This document shows, piece after piece, positions 1 through 10,080 of a DNA stretch of 64,000 nucleotides. The position numbers and the translations under genes are program-made. The first letter of the stretch is position 1, and each line of letters starts with the position of its first letter. This DNA comes from Tabrizicola sp. (lineage in GTDB: Bacteria; Pseudomonadota; Alphaproteobacteria; Rhodobacterales; Rhodobacteraceae). Below the pieces are notes generated by a model, which searched no databases, was not told where the DNA came from, and saw nothing but the letters and a program-made list of their open reading frames with translations. The DNA is taken from positions 1 to 64,000 of the forward strand of contig NZ_JAUCZH010000004.1 of the NCBI RefSeq assembly GCF_030373185.1, written 5' to 3'.

Positions 1-265
1 CCGATGCGCCCAAACCGCCCGCATATCCCTTCAATTCCAATCAGTCTCAAAGAGCACGGACACAAAACACGCAGCGCGCCAGAACTTCTGGCGTACCTGC
101 CTTCTTGCCTCCAGATTGTCGTCACAGCGATCTTCGTCGCCGCTTCCCGTCCCGTCAGTTCCGCGTTTCCGCTTCTCCTCCGCTTCGGTGAGGGGGCTTT
201 TACGTCCGGTGTCGGCAGGCCGCAAGCAGAAAATCACAAGCGTATGACGATTTTTTCCAGACCGT

Positions 266-294
266 CCAAAACGCCTGCAAATGAAGCGTTTTGG
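266..294. repeat. 9-bp perfect inverted repeat CCAAAACGC-N11-GCGTTTTGG just downstream of the amidohydrolase stop; possible weak terminator
   Basis: Arms 266-274 and 286-294 read directly; no U-tract on the minus strand. Confidence 0.4.
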
Positions 295-303
295 GCCGGG
301 ATT

Positions 304-1983
304 TCAGCTGTCGCTTCCCACAAGTCCGTCCGGGTCATACGTCGTTCGACCCCCGACGATGGTCAGGGTGATTCCTGTTTGCCCCAGATTCTGCGCCGGA
401 ATCGTCTCGATATCGCCGTCGATCAGCACGAGGTCCGCCACGAGGCCTTCGCGCAAGGTTCCGGTCAGCCCCTCCAGATGTGCGGCCCAGGCCCCGCCCG
501 CCGTATAGGCGCGCAGAACGTCGGGCAGAGCCACCCGTTCATCCTGACATCCGTCATAAGGAACGCGGGTCAGTGCCGCCTGAATGCCGCGCATTACACT
601 GACATCCGTCACCGGCCAGTCACTTGCAAACGCCAGTGGCGCGCCATGATCGGCAAGGGTCTTCCACAGATAGGCGTCGCGCCAGCGGTCGCGGTGGAAC
701 ACGCTCTCCATCGTTGCCATCGGAAAATCCATCGCCCCTGGCGGGTGGGGTGGCTGCAAGCTGGCCGTGATGCCCAAGACGCCCAGCCTTGGCACATCGG
801 CCCGGTCGATCAGCTCGATATGTTCGATCCGATGCCGGGCGTCACGCGCGCCATTGCGCTGTGCCGCCGCCTCATAGCCATCAATCGTCTGGCGCACGGC
901 ACCGTCGCCGATGGCATGAACCGCGATCTGCAGGCCGCGTCGGTCGATCTCGGCGCAGATGTCGTTGAAACGCGCCGGCGGGAACAGCGGCGCGCCCCGC
1001 TCGGTCGTCCCGGGATAGTCCTGCAGCATGAAGGCTGTGCGGCTGTCTACCACCCCGTCCATGAACATCTTGACGAAGCCTGATGTCACCCATTCGCCAG
1101 TAAACTCGGCCGCCATTGCGCTGGCGCGGTCCAGTTCCGACAGCTCCATGTGCGGCTTGAAGTGGAACGGCACCTTGACCCTCGCAGTCAGCCTCCCCTC
1201 ATCGGCCATCTCCTGCAATAGCACGCAGGTGTAGCGGTTACCGTCCATGTTCACCATCGAGGTGATCCCATGTGCCGTACAATGCGCCAGCCCTGCGGCG
1301 ATCTTGGCCTTGTCCTTTTCGCGTTGTTCAGCCGAGGGCCACGGGTCTGGCTCACCCCCGGTGGCAATGCCCAGTTGCAGATGCGCATCGCCGCCAAGGG
1401 CAAGGATCGGACCGAAAGCCTCGAACTCGCGCAATTCGCCCGAGGCCGTGCCATCGTCGGCCATCACCACCTCATGCCCATGCGGCATCACGGCCCCATG
1501 AAGGATGCCCGCCGCCCGCAAAGCCGCCGTATTGGCCCAAACCGTGTGATGATCCGGGGACATCATAGCAATCGGGCGATCCCCGATCACCTGGTCAAGA
1601 TCGTGCCGCGTGACCGGACTATCCAGAATCTCATAGGCTGCCCCTTGTGCCATCAGCAGCGGCAGACCGGGGTTCGCCGCCGCAAAGGCACGGAATGCCG
1701 ATACCAGCGCGTCGAACCCCTCCACTCCACCCAGTTGCAGTTGAGAAAGCTCATTGCCGCCCAGAACCAGATGCAGATGGCTTTCCACAAAGCCCGGCAA
1801 AAGCGACCGCCCTCCCGCATCAACGACCTTGCAGCCCGGCCCCGCCAGTGCCGCCACTTCGGCCTGCCCACCTACCGCCAGAATCCGCCCCCCGGCAATG
1901 GCGACCGCCTCAGCCCTTGGTCGCGCCGGATCCATCGTCTGAACCCGCGCATTGGTGATGATCATCTCGGCACTGCCACCCAT
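304..1983 (-). CDS. amidohydrolase family protein (YtcJ-like)
   Basis: ORF 304..2040; internal start MGGSAEMIITNARVQTMDPARP chosen; metal-dependent hydrolase features (ESHLHLVLGGNE, AVHAIGDGAV, ASDWPV). Confidence 0.85.
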   Translation of the reverse strand: MGGSAEMIITNARVQTMDPARPRAEAVAIAGGRILAVGGQAEVAALAGPGCKVVDAGGRSLLPGFVESHLHLVLGGNELSQLQLGGVEGFDALVSAFRAFAAANPGLPLLMAQGAAYEILDSPVTRHDLDQVIGDRPIAMMSPDHHTVWANTAALRAAGILHGAVMPHGHEVVMADDGTASGELREFEAFGPILALGGDAHLQLGIATGGEPDPWPSAEQREKDKAKIAAGLAHCTAHGITSMVNMDGNRYTCVLLQEMADEGRLTARVKVPFHFKPHMELSELDRASAMAAEFTGEWVTSGFVKMFMDGVVDSRTAFMLQDYPGTTERGAPLFPPARFNDICAEIDRRGLQIAVHAIGDGAVRQTIDGYEAAAQRNGARDARHRIEHIELIDRADVPRLGVLGITASLQPPHPPGAMDFPMATMESVFHRDRWRDAYLWKTLADHGAPLAFASDWPVTDVSVMRGIQAALTRVPYDGCQDERVALPDVLRAYTAGGAWAAHLEGLTGTLREGLVADLVLIDGDIETIPAQNLGQTGITLTIVGGRTTYDPDGLVGSDS

Positions 1984-2073
1984 GGCTTTTCCCTTCCAGT
2001 CTGCTCTTTTCAAGAATACTCCGGGTCCGGGGCAGCGCATCGGGGGCCTGCCGCATGCGACGCCTCCCGGAAA

Positions 2074-3063
2074 CTAGCGCGGCGCCAGCCCCGCGACCCG
2101 CTCTGCCATCACGCAGAGCATTTCGAACATCAGGCTGATCCCCAGCCACGCCGTCCCACCTGACGGATCGAAGGGAGGAGACACCTCGACCAGATCCGCC
2201 CCCACCACATCCAGCCCCCGCAGCCCCCGCGCCACCTGCAAGGCCTGCCACGAATTCGGCCCGCCCACCTCGGGCGTGCCGGTTCCGGGCGCGAAGGTAG
2301 GGTCTACAAAGTCGATGTCATAGGTCACATAGACCGGTCCCGACCCCACGATCTCGCGCGCCTCGGCCATCACGTCCTCCGGGCCACGGGCGTGGAACTC
2401 GGCAATCGGGATGATGCGGATCCCGTTGGCGGCGGCAAAATCCCAGTCTTCGCGCCCATAGGCCGTACCGCGAATGCCGATCAGGCAATAGCGCTTCGGG
2501 TCGATCAAGCCTTCCTCCACGGCGCGGCGGAAGGGGGTGCCGTGGTTGTAGCGGCTGGTGCCGAAATAGATGTCGTTCAGGTCGGTATGGCTGTCGAACT
2601 GGATCATCCCGACAGGGCGTTTCTTCGCTACCGCCCGCAGGATCGGCAGGCTGCACAGATGATCGCCACCGCCGGTCAGAGGCAACACCCCGGCCGCGAC
2701 CACCCGGTCATAGAACGCCTCCATCCGGGCCATCGAATCCATCAGGTCCGCCGGATTGGGCGCCACATCGCCAAGGTCCGCGCAAGCTGCAAGGTCAAAA
2801 GGCGCCACCCATGTCGCACCATTGACCGCCCGGATCATCGTGGACAGGTCACGCAACTGGCGCGGACCGTGGCGCGGGCCGGGGCGGTTGGTCGTCCCCC
2901 CATCCCAGGGCGCGCCGATAAGACCGATCTGCACCTCTGCGAACCTCGGATGCTCAAACGGCACATGCGGCAGCCGCATGAACGTCGGCACCCCTGCAAA
3001 GCGCGGCAGATCAAACCCCGACACCGGAGCGAAAAATCCATCCGCCATTTCATTACTCCCCAT
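2074..3063 (-). CDS. agmatinase/arginase (ureohydrolase) family protein
   Basis: GGGDHLCSLP, QFDSHTDL, YVTYDIDFVDP motifs; start placed inside the over-extended 600 aa ORF at MGSNEMADGFF (alternative start 3048). Confidence 0.88.
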   Translation of the reverse strand: MGSNEMADGFFAPVSGFDLPRFAGVPTFMRLPHVPFEHPRFAEVQIGLIGAPWDGGTTNRPGPRHGPRQLRDLSTMIRAVNGATWVAPFDLAACADLGDVAPNPADLMDSMARMEAFYDRVVAAGVLPLTGGGDHLCSLPILRAVAKKRPVGMIQFDSHTDLNDIYFGTSRYNHGTPFRRAVEEGLIDPKRYCLIGIRGTAYGREDWDFAAANGIRIIPIAEFHARGPEDVMAEAREIVGSGPVYVTYDIDFVDPTFAPGTGTPEVGGPNSWQALQVARGLRGLDVVGADLVEVSPPFDPSGGTAWLGISLMFEMLCVMAERVAGLAPR

Positions 3064-3216
3064 TGATTCCCGCCCCATCTGACCACTCCGCACGCCCTTT
3101 GTCAGGCCCCGATACGACATCACATCGGCGGGAAACCCGCTTGCGGATGACAGCGCCCCTTGACCGCCCCGGCCTGATCCCGCCTTATCGGGGAACCCTT
3201 GCAAGGATAGTCCACG

Positions 3217-3603
3217 ATGTTCTCCAAGACCGCCGACCCCACAGCAGCCCCGACCCCGTCGGTCTCCCGCCCGACCGGCCCGGGGGCCAATGCCGGACGC
3301 TCCGTCCTTGGGGCCGACCTTCGCATCACTGGTGAAGTCTCGACCACCGGCTCGGTCGAGGTGCTGGGAGAGATTGACGGAAACATTGCAGCCCACGGTC
3401 TGATTATAGGTCAGGAAGGCAAGGTCACGGGATCGGTTACAGCCGCCAGCGTTGAAGTGAAGGGCAAGCTGGATGGCAAGGTTGCCTGCGAAAGCCTCAC
3501 CCTGCGCTCCACCGCCGAGGTGAAAGCCGATGTGACCACCAAGGGTATTGTCATCGAAAGCGGCGCCATGATCGACGGGCGGTTCCTGAAACCCAAGGGC
3601 TGA
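3217..3603 (+). CDS. bactofilin / polymer-forming cytoskeletal protein
   Basis: 128 aa; beta-helical repeats (SVEVLGEIDGNIAAHGLIIGQEGKVTGSVTAASVEVKGKLDGKV). Confidence 0.88.
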   Translation: MFSKTADPTAAPTPSVSRPTGPGANAGRSVLGADLRITGEVSTTGSVEVLGEIDGNIAAHGLIIGQEGKVTGSVTAASVEVKGKLDGKVACESLTLRSTAEVKADVTTKGIVIESGAMIDGRFLKPKG

Positions 3604-3658
3604 CCCCTGCCGACTTTGGTCGGCGCAAGACCGGAACCGGCGGGCCGTTGTTCCTGCA

Positions 3659-4849
3659 TCAGCTGCTGAACGGATCGGGTCGCCGCGCCAGAAGCCAAAG
3701 CGCCAGCACAAGGCCAAGACCCGCCAATCCAAGGCAGGCCGCGTAAACCAGTTGCGGCCCGCCCAGAAGCAGCAACCCCGCGCCCACCGACGGCGCGGCG
3801 GCCGAGGCGAGGATCGGGGCCACCGCCACCGCGCCGGACACCACGCCAAAGCCCTGCCGCCCCAGCACCTCGGCAATCAGCACGGGCCGCAGGATCGACA
3901 TCAGCCCCGCCCCGGCCCCTTGTGCCAGCGCAAAGGCGAAGATCAGCACCGGGGCCGCACCGGCGGACCACAAAAGCGCACTTGCCAGCACCACCCCGCC
4001 CAGGGCCGCCAGTGTTGCCTGCCCCGTCGTGACCCGCGCCCCGGCCATCAAGAGCAAAAGCCGCCCCACAACCTGCGCCGGGCCGATGGACGCCGCCGCA
4101 AGCGCAGCCATCCCGGCCCCGGCCCCCCGGTCGGCGAACAAGACCAGCACATAGGTGATCAGCACGCCATGGTTCAGGTAGACCGCCGTAAAGGCCGCCG
4201 CGATGATCCAGAAGGCGGGCTTGCGCAGCGCCGCCTGCAACGTGCCGGGAGGGGTTGGCGGCACCGCGAGTTCGGCCCGTTCCCGCCGTCGCAGCCGAAC
4301 AACCGCCACCGCGTTCAAGGGAATGACCAGCAGCATTATCGCTGCAAAAGCCAGAAACCCGCCCTGCCCGCCCACGACCCGACCCAGCCAATGCCCCAGT
4401 GGAAAGGCCAGAGTGCCGGCAAAACCGGCCACCAGCGTGACCTTGGTGATCGCGCCCCGCGCGCCTTCGCCCAGACGGCGGGTCAAAAAGGCAAAACAGG
4501 TCTCGTACAGTGTGCCTGCCTGCGCCACGCCGATCACGGCCCAGCACAGGATCCAGCCGGTCAGGCTGTTCACCAGTCCCAGCCCGGCAACCCCAAGCGC
4601 GGCAAGCCCCGGCAACCAGATCAGCATCTCACCGCCCAGACCCCGGTCAACCAGACGTCCGGTAAAGGGCGTCAACGCCGCCATGATCAGAAAGGCCAGC
4701 GTTGGACCAAGCGCCAGTTCTGCCTTGGTCCAACCCGTTGCTGCAGCAAGATCGGGCAGAAGGGCGGGGAAGGAATAATAGCAGCCCGCGTAGATCAGCG
4801 TCTGGCCAAGGGCCAGCAGCCAGACTGCGGGGCTGTCACTTCCGCTCAC
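3659..4849 (-). CDS. MFS transporter
   Basis: 396 aa, about 12 hydrophobic segments, MFS-like pattern. Confidence 0.85.
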   Translation of the reverse strand: MSGSDSPAVWLLALGQTLIYAGCYYSFPALLPDLAAATGWTKAELALGPTLAFLIMAALTPFTGRLVDRGLGGEMLIWLPGLAALGVAGLGLVNSLTGWILCWAVIGVAQAGTLYETCFAFLTRRLGEGARGAITKVTLVAGFAGTLAFPLGHWLGRVVGGQGGFLAFAAIMLLVIPLNAVAVVRLRRRERAELAVPPTPPGTLQAALRKPAFWIIAAAFTAVYLNHGVLITYVLVLFADRGAGAGMAALAAASIGPAQVVGRLLLLMAGARVTTGQATLAALGGVVLASALLWSAGAAPVLIFAFALAQGAGAGLMSILRPVLIAEVLGRQGFGVVSGAVAVAPILASAAAPSVGAGLLLLGGPQLVYAACLGLAGLGLVLALWLLARRPDPFSS

Positions 4850-6315
4850 AGCGCGTAGATTTCCCCGAACTTCGCCTCAAGGTAATCCAGCAGTGGCGCT
4901 TCGGAAGGCTCGAACCCGCAGGCCTGCGCCACCACCTCGCGCGGCAGATAGCGCGCGCCGTGCCGTTGCAGCCGGTCGCGCATCCAGGCCGTCGCAGCAC
5001 CAACATCACCCCTGGCCATCTGGCCGTCCAGCCCCGGCACCTTGGCCCGCAGCGCCTTGACCAGACAGCCGGCATAGACATTTCCCAGCGTATAGGTCGG
5101 GAAATAGCCAAAAAGGCCGCAGGACCAATGCACGTCCTGCAACATCCCGTTTGACGGCCGGTCCACCGCCACCCCGAAATCCGCGCGGAAGCGGTCATTC
5201 CACGCCGCCTCAAGGTCGGCCACGTCCAGATCACCCTTGATCAGCGCCCGTTCCAGATCAAAGCGCATCATCACATGCAGATTGTAATGCACCTCGTCAG
5301 CTTCGGTGCGGATATAGCCCGCATGCACCCGGTTCACCGCGCGGTAGAACCCTTCCGCATCGGGGATCCCGAAATCACCGAACACCTCGCGCATCCGGCC
5401 AAAGAGCCAGCCGGTGAAGGCACGGCTGCGGCCAAGCTGATTTTCATAGCTGCGGCTTTGGCTTTCATGCACCCCCATGGATGCCCCCTGCCCGATCGGG
5501 GTCAGCGCATAGCTTGCCTCCACCCCCTGCTCATAAGCGGCGTGGCCAACCTCGTGGATGGTTGAATAGAAACAGTTGAACGGGTCTACCTCGCTGACCC
5601 GGGTGGTGATCCGCACGTCATGGCCCGAGCCGGAGCTGAACGGATGCACCGCCAGATCAATCCGCCCCCGATCCCAGTCATAGCCAAAGACCGTCGCCAG
5701 TTCCCGGCTCAGCGCCATCTGCGCTTCGGAGTCAAACCGCCCGACCACGCCCTTCGGCGCCCCCGCTGCCAGAACCTTTGCACGCAAGGCCACCAGCCTT
5801 GGCCGCATCGCGGCAAACATCGCCGCTATCTCGGCCCCGGTCATGCCGGGTTCGTAATCGTCGACCAGCGCATCATAGGGATCACCGCCTTCTGCCAGCG
5901 CCGCCCCTTCCTCGCGTTTCAGGGCCACGACCTGTGCAAGCGTCGGCAGGAACCCCGCCACATCCTCACGCGCCCGCGCGCTGGCCCAGATGCCTTGCGC
6001 AAGCGAGGTGACACGCGCGATCTCTTCGGCCAACCGTGCCGGCACCTTGGAGGTGCGCACAAAGCTGCGCCGGATCTGACGCAACTGCGCCTCGCCCACC
6101 GCATCGGGGGCCACCGCCGCCGCCAGCCAACCAGCAATCCGCGGATCGGTGCGCCGGGCATGCAGCACCGACTCCAACGCGCCGATCTCTTCAGCCCGCT
6201 GTCCGGCGGCACCTTCCGGCATCACCGTTTCCTGATCCCAGCCCAAGCGACCCGCCACTTGCGCCAAAGCCTCGGTCTGGCGCTGGAATGCCATCAGTTC
6301 ATCATACGCGTTCAT
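4846..6315 (-). CDS. carboxypeptidase M32 (thermostable carboxypeptidase Taq family)
   Basis: HEXXH motif in TIHEVGHAAYEQG; start at MNAYDELMAF; overlaps the MFS gene by 4 bp. Confidence 0.92.
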   Translation of the reverse strand: MNAYDELMAFQRQTEALAQVAGRLGWDQETVMPEGAAGQRAEEIGALESVLHARRTDPRIAGWLAAAVAPDAVGEAQLRQIRRSFVRTSKVPARLAEEIARVTSLAQGIWASARAREDVAGFLPTLAQVVALKREEGAALAEGGDPYDALVDDYEPGMTGAEIAAMFAAMRPRLVALRAKVLAAGAPKGVVGRFDSEAQMALSRELATVFGYDWDRGRIDLAVHPFSSGSGHDVRITTRVSEVDPFNCFYSTIHEVGHAAYEQGVEASYALTPIGQGASMGVHESQSRSYENQLGRSRAFTGWLFGRMREVFGDFGIPDAEGFYRAVNRVHAGYIRTEADEVHYNLHVMMRFDLERALIKGDLDVADLEAAWNDRFRADFGVAVDRPSNGMLQDVHWSCGLFGYFPTYTLGNVYAGCLVKALRAKVPGLDGQMARGDVGAATAWMRDRLQRHGARYLPREVVAQACGFEPSEAPLLDYLEAKFGEIYAL

Positions 6316-7481
6316 GCCGTGCCTTCTCGGATCGACCCCGCCACGGGGTACTGTGAAAGATAGCGCGCCCGCAGGATCAAGACCCACAGGATCACCGCGC
6401 CAATCTGATGGGTGATCGCCACATGCATGTGGGCGACCGTCAGAACCGTGACGATGCCCAGCACCATCTGCGCCACCAGCATCGCCATCACGGCATGAAA
6501 GGCACCTTGCGTCGCCCGGTAGGCCGACCGACGCCCCCGCAGCCAGACCACAACACCAAAGGCAAAGAGCAGATACCCTGCCATCCGGTGCATGAACTGC
6601 ACCAACCCGGGGTTTTCAAAGAAAGCATGCCAGACCGGCAGACTGCCCCCCGCCCCATCCGGCACATGAAAGGCATCGGCCGGGAAGAACTGGCCGTTCA
6701 TGTCTGGCCATGTCGGAAAGGCGCGACCCGCGTCGATGCCGGCGACCAGCGCGCCCAGCAGGATTTGCAGAAAGGCGAAATGCATCAATCCGGTCGACAG
6801 ACCAAAGAGCTTCGCCTCGCGTCCGCGCCGGGCGGTCATCAACTCGGCCTCCGACCGGCCAAGGAGCAGGACATACCAGCCCAGAAAGCCAAGGATCACA
6901 AAGGCGAGGCCCAGATGCGTCGCCAGCCGGTAACTGGCCACAGCCACCATTTCCCCGGTCAGACCCGAGGCAACCATCCACCAGCCGATCGCCCCCTGAA
7001 GCCCGCCCAAGCCCCCCAGCAGCAAAAGCCGACCCGTCCAGCCCGGCGGGATCTGCCTTGTCGCCGCAAAACCGATGAAACCCACCGCCCAGACCAGCCC
7101 GATCAGCCGGCCAAGCTGGCGATGTCCCCATTCCCACCAATAGATGACCTTGAAGTCCTCAAGGCTCATCCCCTTGTTGACCAACTGATATTGCGGGATC
7201 TGGCGGTACTTGTCGAACTCTTCGGCCCATGCGGCTTCGGTCATCGGCGGCACGGCCCCGGTGACCGGGCGCCATTCGGTGATCGACAGGCCCGAGTCGG
7301 TCAGCCGGGTCATCCCACCCACGGCAATCATTGTGACCACCAGAAGGAACAGCGCAATCAGCCAAAGCCGGATGCCCCGCCGCGCACCCCGAGGCCGCGC
7401 ATCAATGCCCCCGCCAGTGGGGGCGACAGCGGAACCCTGCCCCGCCCCGACCTCTTCGAAAATGCTGCGCTTTCCGGCCAT
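6312..7481 (-). CDS. ctaA: heme A synthase (COX15/CtaA)
   Basis: GGMTRLTDSGLSITEWRPVTGAVPP and EFWWEWGHRQLGRLIG-type motifs; multi-TM. Confidence 0.93.
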   Translation of the reverse strand: MAGKRSIFEEVGAGQGSAVAPTGGGIDARPRGARRGIRLWLIALFLLVVTMIAVGGMTRLTDSGLSITEWRPVTGAVPPMTEAAWAEEFDKYRQIPQYQLVNKGMSLEDFKVIYWWEWGHRQLGRLIGLVWAVGFIGFAATRQIPPGWTGRLLLLGGLGGLQGAIGWWMVASGLTGEMVAVASYRLATHLGLAFVILGFLGWYVLLLGRSEAELMTARRGREAKLFGLSTGLMHFAFLQILLGALVAGIDAGRAFPTWPDMNGQFFPADAFHVPDGAGGSLPVWHAFFENPGLVQFMHRMAGYLLFAFGVVVWLRGRRSAYRATQGAFHAVMAMLVAQMVLGIVTVLTVAHMHVAITHQIGAVILWVLILRARYLSQYPVAGSIREGTA

Positions 7482-7599
7482 GCCCTGCCCCTTATCCGAT
7501 GGGCGGGACACTAGGCCCCGCCTCACCGGCCTTCAAGACCCTGCGGCAAAGCGGCCGCATGCGGAAAGCCTGATCCGACCCGAAGGTCAGACCTCGGAC

Positions 7600-8988
7600 C
7601 TAGGCCACAGACACCCCGTCGGCCTTCAGACCCTGATAGCATTCATCAAGGCTTTTTTTCGCACGGTCGACCAGAATGTCGATCTCGGCCGGGGTGATCA
7701 CAAGGGGTGGCGCAATGATCATCCGATCCCCGACAGCCCGCATGATCAGGTCATTGGCAAAACACCGCTCGCGGCAACGATAGCCGACATTCGCCTCGTC
7801 CGAGAACTTGGCACGCTTGGCCTTGTCGGGCGTCAGCGCGATGGAGCCCATCAGGCCGACCAGCTTGGCCTCCCCCACCAGGGGGTGATCAGCCAGAGCG
7901 TCCCAGCGTTCCTTCAGATAGGGGTGCGCCACATCGCGGACATGTTCGACAATATGTTCGTCCTGCATGATCCTCAGGTTTTCAAGCGCCACCGCCGCCG
8001 CGACCGGATGACCGGAATAGGTGTAGCCGTGGAAGAATTCCCCAGCGCCGCCAACAACCTCGGCCACCTCGTCACAGACGATGCTGCCCCCGATCGGCTG
8101 GTAGCCAGAGGACAACCCCTTGGCGATGGTCATGATATGCGGCTTGATGCCAAAGGTTTCGGACCCGAACCAGTTGCCGGTGCGGCCAAAGCCGGTGATG
8201 ACCTCATCCGCGATCAACAGGATCCCGTATTTGGTGCAGATGCGCTGAATCTCTGGCCAGTAAGTCTTTGGCGGGATGATCACACCGCCCGCCCCCTGAA
8301 CCGGCTCGCCGATGAAAGCCGCCACATTGTCCGGCCCGATCTGGAGGATCTTTTCCTCAAGCTGGCGCGCCCGGGCCAGGCCGAAGTCGTCTTCGGACAT
8401 GTCGCCACCCTCGCCCCACCAGTAAGGCTGGTCGATATGTTCGATTCCGTCGATCTTGCCACCATGCGCATGGATCGGCTTCATGCCGCCAAGGCTGCCG
8501 CCGCCCATGGTCGAGCCATGATAGCCGTTCCAGCGCGCGATGATCGTCTTGCGCCAGGGCATGCCCTTGACGTCCCAGTAGCGGCGGACAAGGCGGATAT
8601 TGGTGTCGTTTGCCTCGGACCCCGAACCGGCGAAAAAGACGTGGTTCAGATCGCCCGGCGCGAGCTTGGCAATCTCGGCGGCAAGCGCGATTGCCGGGAC
8701 GTGGGTGGTCTGGAAGAAGGTGTTGTAATAGGCCAGTTCCTCCATCTGCCGCGCCGCGACTGCCGCCAGTTCCTTGCGGCCATAGCCGATGTTCACACAC
8801 CACAGGCCAGCCATCCCGTCGATGATCTTGTGACCCTCGCTGTCCGTCAGCCACACGCCTTCGCCTCGGGTGATGACCCGCGCGCCCTTGGCGGCAAGGC
8901 CGGCCTTGTCGGTGAATGGGTGAAAATGGTGCGCCGCGTCCAGACGTTGCAGTTCAGCGGTCGGCAGGTGGTTGGTGATCATGTTCAT
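7600..8988 (-). CDS. class III PLP-dependent aminotransferase (omega-amino acid/amine type)
   Basis: LLIADEVITGFGRTG and PLP-lysine region TIAKGLSSGYQP; start MNMITNHLP. Confidence 0.9.
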   Translation of the reverse strand: MNMITNHLPTAELQRLDAAHHFHPFTDKAGLAAKGARVITRGEGVWLTDSEGHKIIDGMAGLWCVNIGYGRKELAAVAARQMEELAYYNTFFQTTHVPAIALAAEIAKLAPGDLNHVFFAGSGSEANDTNIRLVRRYWDVKGMPWRKTIIARWNGYHGSTMGGGSLGGMKPIHAHGGKIDGIEHIDQPYWWGEGGDMSEDDFGLARARQLEEKILQIGPDNVAAFIGEPVQGAGGVIIPPKTYWPEIQRICTKYGILLIADEVITGFGRTGNWFGSETFGIKPHIMTIAKGLSSGYQPIGGSIVCDEVAEVVGGAGEFFHGYTYSGHPVAAAVALENLRIMQDEHIVEHVRDVAHPYLKERWDALADHPLVGEAKLVGLMGSIALTPDKAKRAKFSDEANVGYRCRERCFANDLIMRAVGDRMIIAPPLVITPAEIDILVDRAKKSLDECYQGLKADGVSVA

Positions 8989-9065
8989 GCGGCTTCCCTC
9001 GCGGAATCGGCAGGGCCTCGCACCCCGACTTGGGGGCAGGATATGATCAAACGTAGCAGGCTTCA

Positions 9066-9085
9066 AGAAATTTGATCAAATTTCT
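9066..9085. promoter_or_regulatory. 20-bp perfect palindrome AGAAATTTGATCAAATTTCT, candidate operator
   Basis: Read directly; about 80 bp upstream of the class III aminotransferase start; core recurs at 29608. Confidence 0.6.
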
Positions 9086-9190
9086 GGAAAGCCACTTCCA
9101 TCCTTGAGCCAAACAGCCCCGAACAGCCATGCACGCGTTCCGCGCAAGCCTTTCCTCTCGTCGTCGCGTGCCGCTCCTTCTCGGCTGACG

Positions 9191-9312
9191 AGGGGCCAGC
9201 CCCTCGAGCTCCCCGGAGTATTGGCAAAAAGCGCAATCGACTTGCTCTTTTCCAAAATACTCTCAGGGGGTTTGGGGGCAGAATGCCCCCATCGTCAGAG
9301 CCGGTTGCGCGC
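9191..9312. repeat. dispersed intergenic repeat, two inverted modules (CCCCGGAGTATTGGCAAAAAGCGCAA / TTGCTCTTTTCCAAAATACTCTCAGGGGGTTTGGGGGCAGAATGCCCCC)
   Basis: 33-bp identity TCTCAGGGGGTTTGGGGGCAGAATGCCCCCATC with 28095..28230. Confidence 0.8.
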
Positions 9313-9376
9313 CTGCGCGCAGAGGCGAGGGAAAAGCCGTGCGCGCCAGCGCTCGATCTGGCCGGGGGAAACGGAC

Positions 9377-10033
9377 TCAGGGCTCTTCGGCGAGGGCCTG
9401 ACGGACGTGGTCCAGACCTTGCTGGATGTCTTGCTCGATGGCGGCGGAAAGGGCCTTGGCATCCCCTGCGCGCATCGCGGCCAGTGCTTCGCGGTGCAGG
9501 TCCGGGGCGGTTTCGCGGCCGTATCGGTCGATCACGGCACGCAGGGACGGCCCGGCACGCAGCCACAGCGACCGGACCAGGTCGAGAAGGACCGGAGCCC
9601 CGGCCGCTTCATAAAGCGCAAAGTGGAAGGCGTGGTTGGCGGCAAGGTAATCTGGCAGGTTTCCGGCCTCGATCGCCCGGTTCACCGCCCCGTCGATCAC
9701 CTCAAGCCGGTCGATCTGTTCCGGTGTCAGGCGAGGTGCCGCAAGCTCGGCCAGCCTTGGTTCGATCGAAAGGCGCGCGAAGGCCACCTGATCCAGCATT
9801 TCGGCCGAAAGCTCTGGCACGGCCACACGCCGGTTGCCTTGCGGCAATAGCGCGCCTTCCGCTGTCAGGCGCCGGATCGCCTCACGCACCGGGGTCATCC
9901 CGGCCCCAAGATCGGCGATGAGCCCCTGAATGGTGACCGGGGCGCCGGGGGCGAGATGGCCATAAAGGATCATGTCGCGCAGGCGCGTATAGGTGACCTC
10001 GTGGCTCGGTATCTTCCGGTTGTCCGCGTCCAT
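9377..10033 (-). CDS. GntR family transcriptional regulator (FCD subfamily)
   Basis: N-terminal wHTH (YTRLRDMILYGHLAPGAPVTIQGLIADLGAGMTPVREAIRRLTAEG), FCD-like C-terminus. Confidence 0.9.
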   Translation of the reverse strand: MDADNRKIPSHEVTYTRLRDMILYGHLAPGAPVTIQGLIADLGAGMTPVREAIRRLTAEGALLPQGNRRVAVPELSAEMLDQVAFARLSIEPRLAELAAPRLTPEQIDRLEVIDGAVNRAIEAGNLPDYLAANHAFHFALYEAAGAPVLLDLVRSLWLRAGPSLRAVIDRYGRETAPDLHREALAAMRAGDAKALSAAIEQDIQQGLDHVRQALAEEP

Positions 10034-10080
10034 CGGGGCTCCATTCTTCTGTCCCCTTTATGCCCGCATCTGCCCGGCAA

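Noticed and set aside
1-300. Possible small gene (minus ORF 31..237) at the left edge
   Set aside because: No motif, no homology I recognise, composition not clearly coding
3064-3876. N-terminal extension of the 600-aa agmatinase-like ORF
   Set aside because: Overlaps the bactofilin gene and the MFS gene; the family-typical start is near 3063
7210-9075. 621-aa plus-strand ORF
   Set aside because: Antisense to ctaA and the class III aminotransferase, both with clear motifs on the other strand
9276-9292. GGGGGCA-GAA-TGCCCCC as a Rho-independent terminator
   Set aside because: No U-tract follows on either strand; treated as part of a dispersed repeat
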